The notes under the pieces are model-generated. The model was not told the origin of the DNA, searched no databases, and worked only from the letters and a program-made list of their open reading frames with translations. Below are positions 41,539 to 47,174 of a stretch of 47,174 nt of DNA, piece by piece. The stretch is from assembly GCA_013694585.1 (NCBI GenBank), contig JACDCB010000077.1:1-47174 (forward strand), read 5' to 3'. Made by a program: the position numbers and the translations under genes. The DNA comes from Candidatus Nitrosopumilus sp. (GTDB lineage Archaea > Thermoproteota > Nitrososphaeria > Nitrososphaerales > Nitrososphaeraceae). Position 1 is the stretch's first letter. Every line of letters starts with the position of its first letter.

Positions 41539-43275
41539 TTGTCTCGCGCAGATTCTATTCTAAAATTGGTTAAAACCTCGTACACAACATCACCCACGTT
41601 TAAGCAGGCCACTTTTTTCGGAGTGCCACACAACTACAAGAATATAAAGACACTAAGAGACCTTTTAGAAATCAATTACAAGTATCAGCCAGTAAAGAAT
41701 CAGCTAAGACAAAACCTTATTGCTAAAATTAAGAATAATGAAAATCCATTCGTAGGAATTATAGGGTTTGATGATACAGTTATCCCGGCCATAAAGAGAG
41801 CACTCTTGGCGGGACATGATATATTGTTTGTAGGTCACATAGGTCAAGGAAAAACCAAACTTGCTGAATTAATTTCAGAGAACCTCTTGTCACCCATCCC
41901 CATAGTGGAAGGAACTTTGACAAATGATATTCCAACCGAAATGCCTTATACTCATCTTGTCGATTTACTAAATGGAAATGCGATTGACAAAATGCTTCCA
42001 GAATTTTATGTTTCAAAAGACTGTGAGGAAATAATCAAAAATAATGGTTTAGACACCAAAATAAAATGGCTAGACGGCAAGCAAAGGTACAGATACATAC
42101 TAGCAACCCCCGACATCTCCGTTAAAGATTTAGTAGGACAGATTGATGTTGTAAAAATTATAAAAAAGGGTATTGAAGTTTTTGATATTGATTCATACTC
42201 TCCTGGATATTTACTACAAGCCAGATATGGGATTTTATGTCTTGACGAGTTACCCGTCCTAGATCCCCGAAAACAAGTAACATTACTTAGTGTACTACAA
42301 GAAGGAAGATTTACAACTGGTGCTTATCCAGTATTTTTCAAACCAGATGTAAAAATAATTGCTACGGCAAATCCTATAGATTACACTCATTCTGGAAAGA
42401 TAATCGAACCATTAGCCGATCGTTTGAAGAGCCATATTGAGACACATTATCCTAATACGATTGATGATGAAACCCTAATTTTGGTACAAGAAATGGACAT
42501 GCTAAATAGAAATCAAACTTTTTTGCCAATTTTCATGTTAAAAGCAATTACCAGAATTTTCCAAAAGATTAGAACCCATCCTGATATCAATAGCGATAGA
42601 GGAGTGAGTGTACGGTCAACCATTCATTCCTTAGAAGCAGTCATCGGTGAAGTAGAGAGGGTTCGTTCTCTGGTAAATAATGTCAAAACAATACCCAGAT
42701 TCTCAGATCTGCAAAGCATATTCCAATCTTCAAAGTTTGAACTAGATGAAATAGAAGATACGACAGAAAATAAGACGCTATTTCTAAATAACGTGATCAA
42801 TGAAGTTATACAAGAGACATGCTTACATTTTTTTAATGAATTTTTCAAGCCTCAAGAACTAATATCCATTAAAAATGAGTTTAGAAACAAGTCATTTATA
42901 GTAGTTCAAAATCAATACCAACATTTACCAACTCAACCGGTAGATGATGGAGAAGGAACTAAGTTGGCAAAAGAATCTAGGGATACTTCGTTTTTATATA
43001 CAGATCAGTTGAGACATCTTCCAGTGATATCCAAGACATTAAGAGGCGTCATCGCTAAAATTAAGCAAGAACAAGATAACTTTGTTCAAAAGGCTCGTCA
43101 AAATGAGATTGACAGGAATCTCCAATATATTCAGTTCGAAAACGTATGGAACGATAAGGAAAACAATAACGAAGAACTTTTAGCAACCTCATCCGAGTTA
43201 CTCTTTGAATATTTAAGGTTTAGTTCCCCCCCAATTCTGGATAAAAGGGAAGACAGGTTCGAAATTAGAGAATAA
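41539..43275 (+). CDS. AAA+ ATPase, magnesium-chelatase subunit I/MoxR-like
   Basis: A 578-aa AAA+ protein. Walker A 'FVGHIGQGKTKLAELIS', an inserted loop with 'ISVKDLVGQIDVVKI', Walker B 'GILCLDELPVLDPRKQVTLL', sensor 1 'VKIIATANPIDYTHSG' and 'IIEPLADRLKSHIETHY' place it with BchI/ChlI-like chelatase motors rather than the NorQ group. A C-terminal helical part (about 430-578) is extra. The TTG start lies about 30 bases after TTTTTAAATA. It is followed after 5 bases by the VWA gene of identical length (578 codons), the equivalent of the ChlI-ChlD pair. No chelatase H subunit is in the window. Confidence 0.87.
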   Translation: MSRADSILKLVKTSYTTSPTFKQATFFGVPHNYKNIKTLRDLLEINYKYQPVKNQLRQNLIAKIKNNENPFVGIIGFDDTVIPAIKRALLAGHDILFVGHIGQGKTKLAELISENLLSPIPIVEGTLTNDIPTEMPYTHLVDLLNGNAIDKMLPEFYVSKDCEEIIKNNGLDTKIKWLDGKQRYRYILATPDISVKDLVGQIDVVKIIKKGIEVFDIDSYSPGYLLQARYGILCLDELPVLDPRKQVTLLSVLQEGRFTTGAYPVFFKPDVKIIATANPIDYTHSGKIIEPLADRLKSHIETHYPNTIDDETLILVQEMDMLNRNQTFLPIFMLKAITRIFQKIRTHPDINSDRGVSVRSTIHSLEAVIGEVERVRSLVNNVKTIPRFSDLQSIFQSSKFELDEIEDTTENKTLFLNNVINEVIQETCLHFFNEFFKPQELISIKNEFRNKSFIVVQNQYQHLPTQPVDDGEGTKLAKESRDTSFLYTDQLRHLPVISKTLRGVIAKIKQEQDNFVQKARQNEIDRNLQYIQFENVWNDKENNNEELLATSSELLFEYLRFSSPPILDKREDRFEIRE

Positions 43276-43280
43276 ACACG

Positions 43281-45017
43281 TTGAAAGGGTCAGAAGACAA
43301 GATTAATAGTAACAGGATTAGAACTGATGATAGTAACAACAATACTAACGTCCTGAGGAATAATGACAAGGATCAATCGGACCAATACAAGACCGTCACG
43401 TATGAGAAAAGAATCATTTATTTTTCAAAGCCCCTTATAAATGATGGCGACGAGGAGGATAGTAACAGAGCTGAGAAAAATTCAGGAAATAGTCAAGGTA
43501 ATATTTCTCAACAAAAACAACTACAGCAATCCTCTTTTGACCAGGAAAAAATTCGAGCAAGAAACAACTTATTAAAGCAGTTTTTTCCAGATATATTAAA
43601 GGCAATAGGTAACAAAGCCATTAAAGATAATCCCCCTACTCTACAAGAACTGGAATCATATCTTCAAAATTACTTTCATGAACTACAAAAGAAAAAGATG
43701 GAGGATGAAAATGCAAAGATTCAAAACTATTTATCAAAATCTACTAACCCTACCTTATCAAGTCAAGAATATAATAATAACAAGGAACTAGGTAGAGGAC
43801 ATTATTCAAAAGGGCATAATGATTCGGCGGGGTCAGTCACCACTGTTAATCAGAAAAACTATAGATTAAATTTTAATTTTAATGAGGATACTTTTTCAGG
43901 TAACAATCTGCCAATCGTTACTGAATTGATTAGAAAAGGATATCTGGTTGATTCAGACAAATGGCTAAACAAAAAGGGATTTCTAAAAATAGGTCAACAG
44001 ATACTGACAGAGATCATAAAGTCTTTAAAGACAGACAAACTAGGCATGCATGAAACAAAGTTTGCTGGATATGGAAGTATGGTTCAGGAAACTTCCAAAA
44101 AATATGAATACGGAAACGAGATTTCCAACATCAATATTAACTCGACCATAAGGAATTTTGTAGAAAGATACTATGAGGATCATCGGAGTGATGTCGACCT
44201 TCATAGCAGGATTGAGTTTCCACTGGACATTTCGTATGAAGATATAGAAATTTATGATACTTTGGAGGAAATTCAAGTAGCAACTGTTTATTGTATAGAC
44301 TTGAGCTCAACAATGAAATATTGTTCGATGTACAATGATCTGAGCAGGATAGAGGCTGCAAAGCGAGCATTGTGGAGCTTGTTTATATTAAATAAAAAAT
44401 TTTTCCCTCTCGATTCTATTCATACTATTGGTTTCGGATCCATCGCATCACGGATTGATCCAATGGATATTCCTTTCTTAAGAACATTTGAACCTAATGC
44501 AGATTTCCTGCACTACACTAACTATCAATCGGCATACAGATTTGCAAGAAGGATTTTGAAAAAGGATGGCGCAAAAAACAAAAGGATTGTAATGATAACA
44601 GACGGGCATCCAAGTGCATGTTTTATAGATAGCAAAAACGAGAAAGATAAAATAATGAAACAAAGACCCTATTCACATTTTTATAAACCTGATAAGGAAC
44701 GGATAGGCTCCCAGAATTCAGAGAATAATAGAATAAAATTCGATATACATGATAAACAAACCGTATACTTGTGCTACAGGTATAGACAGATTGATCAGTA
44801 TATAGGAGAACAGACAATTAAAGAAGCAAAGAAACTAAAAAAAGATGGCATAGATCTTGACACAATAATGGTTAGCGAGGAGGATACTCTATTAGACTTT
44901 GTTAACGAATTGGCTAAATCAGTAGATGGAAAATCGATATATATTAACCCTAAAGATATCGACAGGGTTCTTATTACTGATTATTTGTCAAACAAAAAGA
45001 AAATGATAGGAAAATAG
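43281..45017 (+). CDS. VWA-domain protein, ChlD-like partner of the AAA+ ATPase
   Basis: A 578-aa protein. The N-terminal ~170 residues are Asn/Gln/Ser-rich and probably disordered ('NRIRTDDSNNNTNVLRNNDK'). The middle is helical. The VWA domain (about 330-560) has 'VYCIDLSSTMKYCSM' (DxSxT), a Thr in 'FLHYTNYQSAY' and 'RIVMITDGHPSA', so the metal site is complete. An insertion of about 60 residues rich in charged and aromatic residues follows the last motif ('RPYSHFYKPDKERIGSQNSE'). It starts 5 bases after the ATPase stop at a TTG. It should form a motor-adaptor complex with the ATPase on an unknown client. Confidence 0.85.
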   Translation: MKGSEDKINSNRIRTDDSNNNTNVLRNNDKDQSDQYKTVTYEKRIIYFSKPLINDGDEEDSNRAEKNSGNSQGNISQQKQLQQSSFDQEKIRARNNLLKQFFPDILKAIGNKAIKDNPPTLQELESYLQNYFHELQKKKMEDENAKIQNYLSKSTNPTLSSQEYNNNKELGRGHYSKGHNDSAGSVTTVNQKNYRLNFNFNEDTFSGNNLPIVTELIRKGYLVDSDKWLNKKGFLKIGQQILTEIIKSLKTDKLGMHETKFAGYGSMVQETSKKYEYGNEISNININSTIRNFVERYYEDHRSDVDLHSRIEFPLDISYEDIEIYDTLEEIQVATVYCIDLSSTMKYCSMYNDLSRIEAAKRALWSLFILNKKFFPLDSIHTIGFGSIASRIDPMDIPFLRTFEPNADFLHYTNYQSAYRFARRILKKDGAKNKRIVMITDGHPSACFIDSKNEKDKIMKQRPYSHFYKPDKERIGSQNSENNRIKFDIHDKQTVYLCYRYRQIDQYIGEQTIKEAKKLKKDGIDLDTIMVSEEDTLLDFVNELAKSVDGKSIYINPKDIDRVLITDYLSNKKKMIGK

Positions 45018-45090
45018 TGAAAGAGGATTGTTACCTTTTTTTCTATATAGTAGTAATAATATGGAATCTAATACAATAGACTGTACTTTC

Positions 45091-46584
45091 TTAACCACTA
45101 CCACCCTGCAGGAATTCTAACATTCTTAATATATCGACTGTTTCGTTACTTTGTGAGTTAGGTCCCATAAAAGAGTTTGAAGAGTCATTTCCAAACGAAC
45201 TATTGTTAAAGAAGCCAAGACCCGTATCATTTCCGCCAAATAAGGCTTCAAAAGGGTTATAAATTGTGGTATCATTAAGAGCAGTACCATTGTTACTTTT
45301 GTTTAAAAACATTTGGTTTAGAAACGAGGCACCGGATTCGTTGGATGGAAAAAAGGACGAAAATGGCAAGTCACTAAGTGAGGAGGAAGGAGACTCTAAT
45401 GAAGAGAAAGGCGATGATGATGATGAAGGAGAAAGAGAAGAAAGCATTGCAAATGGACCTAATAACTGGATAAATTCTGATAGGTTAAAGCCACCAGTTG
45501 AATTCTTGGAGAAATTAAGCAACTCGGCAAGGCCGGTAATTGAACTTTCATTATTTAGTAGGGAATTCCCCATCTTAAAAGATGGATGAGAAAAGGTTCC
45601 ACCTTTACAAAGATCTGATAGAAGTTGGATGCCACAAAGGGTTTGCAAATTGATCGGCGGAATAGAATTCATCATGGAGGACATGTTTAGAATATTTCCA
45701 GAAGATGAATTCTTTAAGAGGTTTTCTATTATGCTTGTAGGCGAATTATTCATCTTTAACGCGTTAAACAGATCTGAAGAATTATCAGTATAATTGCTCA
45801 AATTTAGAGACGATAAAATCCCTCCCAGCATAGGTACCTTTTCTTTTAGCATGGCCAATCCTGTTGAATTAGTCAATAGTTTTAGAGATTTGGACAAATT
45901 GTCTGAATCCATATTAAAAGAATAAATCATCTTGTTTACGATTGGGAGAGAATTTTGATAGTCTGAAGAATTTACTTCGTAGCTTAATGAATAAAGTTTA
46001 TCGTCAACTATTATCCCATACTCAACGCTATCTATTGTTTCATTACCAGAATAACTTCTTGTTACCAATTTATAAGCTGGATGACCTACCAATAATGAAT
46101 CAGTTGAAGCTTCCACTATAGTAATATCTTGATCTTCTTCTTGAACAGCATTTGTACGATCTTCTAAATAGGAACTTATATTATCAGGAGAATAAAAAAT
46201 TGGTGGATAAAAGGTTTGTACATACACATCAAACCATGAAATGAATGTCTCAGGAGATAGTCCTGAATCATCATCATAAGCTGGGAAAAAGCTTATCTGT
46301 TTAACTGTTTCATTAGAATTGCTTTCGTCAATTAAAAAGTTAGATGGGTATTTGATTGAAACTCCCATTTCACTATTTTCGTAGTTATTGAAAATTATGC
46401 TATTGTTGCTATCGGAAACAGAATTTGCCAATGTGGCTACTGATTCTTGTGCAAAAACTAAGTTTGAGTTGTTATTATTACCAATCAGCATATTTGTGTT
46501 GAGCATAGCGCCAAATAAGGAAAGCACAAATGTCAAAACAAAAAGAGATGATGAAAAAATAATTACATTTTTACTCTTGTTCAT
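45091..46584 (-). CDS. Exported PsbP-like protein with a long Ser/Asn-rich tail
   Basis: A 497-aa protein from the ATG at 46584, chosen because TTTATATG lies about 25 bases before it (the track start at 46605 is a TTG). The signal peptide core is 'VIIFSSSLFVLTFVLSLFG'. Residues ~70-230 look like the PsbP/MOG1-type fold common in thaumarchaeal exported proteins: 'YENSEMGVSIKYPSNFLIDE', 'AYKLVTRSYSGNETIDSVEY' and 'DDKLYSLSYEVNSSDYQNSL'. The second half is low-complexity, Ser/Asn/Gly/Leu-rich, with many N-x-S/T sequons (for example 'FNNSSFGNDSSNSF'), suggesting N-glycosylation at the cell surface. Role unknown. Confidence 0.82.
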   Translation of the reverse strand: MNKSKNVIIFSSSLFVLTFVLSLFGAMLNTNMLIGNNNNSNLVFAQESVATLANSVSDSNNSIIFNNYENSEMGVSIKYPSNFLIDESNSNETVKQISFFPAYDDDSGLSPETFISWFDVYVQTFYPPIFYSPDNISSYLEDRTNAVQEEDQDITIVEASTDSLLVGHPAYKLVTRSYSGNETIDSVEYGIIVDDKLYSLSYEVNSSDYQNSLPIVNKMIYSFNMDSDNLSKSLKLLTNSTGLAMLKEKVPMLGGILSSLNLSNYTDNSSDLFNALKMNNSPTSIIENLLKNSSSGNILNMSSMMNSIPPINLQTLCGIQLLSDLCKGGTFSHPSFKMGNSLLNNESSITGLAELLNFSKNSTGGFNLSEFIQLLGPFAMLSSLSPSSSSSPFSSLESPSSSLSDLPFSSFFPSNESGASFLNQMFLNKSNNGTALNDTTIYNPFEALFGGNDTGLGFFNNSSFGNDSSNSFMGPNSQSNETVDILRMLEFLQGGSG

Positions 46585-46665
46585 CAAAAGGTATTGAATT
46601 AACACATATAAAATATTTATCTGTACAAAATCATAATAAGAAATTATAACTTTTTAAAATCGGTC

Positions 46666-46702
46666 ATATAAATAATAAGGAGAAGGATAAGGATAAGGAG
46701 GA
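46666..46702 (+). promoter_or_regulatory. TATA box and purine-rich ribosome-binding stretch of the PH-like gene
   Basis: ATATAAATA (46666-46674) is followed by repeated AGGAGAAGGATAAGGATAAGG and then AGGAGGAGAGG before the ATG at 46714. Unlike most genes here the start is about 45 bases from the TATA element and has a strong Shine-Dalgarno-like GGAGGA, so a leadered message is likely. Confidence 0.5.
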
Positions 46703-46713
46703 GAGGATGAAGA

Positions 46714-47174
46714 ATGTCAGATAAAAAAAATATTTTTAATACAGATATAACTGATGAAGATGATCTAGATGAAATAAAAAAAATTGCAGAGATGTTAAAC
46801 CCGGATGAAAGAGTATTGGTGGTTGCTAGACAATCAAGATTTAAACCAGGCGGGTCTCAGCTTTCACCCAATGTAGTTTATGCCACTGATAGACGAATCA
46901 TATTAAGAGATCCAAGTATGCTTGGGTTGAAGCAAGAAATAATTGATATTCCTTACAATGTTATTACAAACGCGAAAATAGAAAAAGGCCTGCTTTCGGC
47001 TTCGGTAATCTTTAATGCTCCAGGATTGTTTAACCCCAATATCCCTGGGAGAATGCCGTGGATAAAGAGGTTAGAAACAGATGAGCACGGAGAAAACGGA
47101 GTAATAGATGCTATTCCCAAGAAAAAGGCAGAAGATTTGATAGAAGTGATCCGTAATGGCATTACCCAAATAAG
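46714..47174 (+). CDS. PH-like domain protein (cut by window edge)
   Basis: At least 153 residues, open to the end of the window. The acidic N-terminus ('DITDEDDLDEIKKIAEMLN') leads into 'PDERVLVVARQSRFKPGGSQ', 'YATDRRIILRDPSMLGL' and 'IDIPYNVITNAKIEKGLLSA', the strand order of bacterial/archaeal PH-like domains (YokE/SHOCT-associated type, with the 'TDRRII..' motif). These domains are found in small proteins of unknown role that often bind membranes or other proteins. The 'IPKKKAEDLIEVIRNGITQI' end is the closing helix, so the visible part is one nearly complete domain. The stop lies outside the window. Confidence 0.75.
   Translation, partial: MSDKKNIFNTDITDEDDLDEIKKIAEMLNPDERVLVVARQSRFKPGGSQLSPNVVYATDRRIILRDPSMLGLKQEIIDIPYNVITNAKIEKGLLSASVIFNAPGLFNPNIPGRMPWIKRLETDEHGENGVIDAIPKKKAEDLIEVIRNGITQI

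Noticed and set aside
45266-45589. Plus-strand ORF of 107 aa rich in Glu/Asp/Lys
   Set aside because: It is the complement of the Ser-rich tail of the exported protein, whose signal peptide and PsbP-like head prove the minus-strand reading.
1-47174. CRISPR arrays, complete insertion sequences, rRNA genes, replication origin
   Set aside because: I looked for regularly spaced repeats, transposase-like frames, rRNA cores and origin-type repeat clusters and saw none.

Overview
This 47-kb window looks like the chromosome of an ammonia-oxidising archaeon of the Thaumarchaeota (Nitrososphaeria). The AT-rich sequence and gene content are closest to what I know of the Nitrosocosmicus/soil group, but the genus is an inference. 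The evidence is: many genes with a TATA element about 24-30 bases before the start codon (leaderless archaeal transcription); an intron-containing tRNA-Ala; archaeal-type AspRS, a NusA-like protein, JAMM protease, Cgi121 and a split transketolase; an ADP-forming acyl-CoA synthetase of the kind used in the thaumarchaeal 3-hydroxypropionate/4-hydroxybutyrate cycle; and exported copper, PQQ-like and PsbP-like proteins.

Layout. 1-2.1 kb: end of an exported protein and two divergent unknown genes. 2.1-7.2 kb (minus): aspartate dehydrogenase, purE, purK, a 7Fe ferredoxin fused to an unknown N-terminal domain, and a double-rhodanese sulfurtransferase. 7.3-12.1 kb: an accessory-looking stretch with tRNA-Ala(TGC), a relic of a tyrosine recombinase, a PQQ-like secreted propeller, several very small Cys-rich proteins (two missed by the ORF track), and a decayed gene readable across three frames. 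12.2-15.9 kb: membrane-anchored cupredoxin, JAMM protease, AspRS, NusA-like protein, DUF3892. 16-19.6 kb (plus): an orphan peptide-type ABC ATPase, sufS-sufU and a PAP2 phosphatase. A gene-poor kilobase follows, then glutamate dehydrogenase.

22.5-27.8 kb: A-type Fe-S carrier, ADP-forming acyl-CoA synthetase, UbiE-like methyltransferase, and a tRNA-modification group (Cgi121, a THUMP/Tan1-like protein and Sua5/YrdC). 28-32.3 kb: class III nucleotide cyclase, GTP cyclohydrolase I and a NorQ/NorD-like AAA+/VWA pair. 32.3-35.7 kb (minus): a pentose-phosphate operon in which the transketolase N-subunit is fused in frame to ribulose-5-phosphate 3-epimerase, followed by the transketolase C-subunit and a TalC-type transaldolase. 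35.8-47.2 kb: thioredoxin, two related small exported proteins, HtrA protease, an orphan zinc/manganese-type ABC ATPase, an RHH regulator, and a second, different AAA+/VWA pair (ChlI/ChlD-like) behind a Gln-rich membrane protein. The window ends with a Ser/Asn-rich PsbP-like exported protein and a PH-like protein cut by the window edge.

The most noteworthy items are the transketolase-epimerase fusion, the ferredoxin fusion that has lost the zinc ligands of its Sulfolobus relatives, the two unrelated AAA+/VWA chaperone-like pairs, the class IIIb-type cyclase in a bicarbonate-fixing organism, and the decayed gene with an A AAA AAG heptamer. All calls come from reading the sequence; no database search was run.
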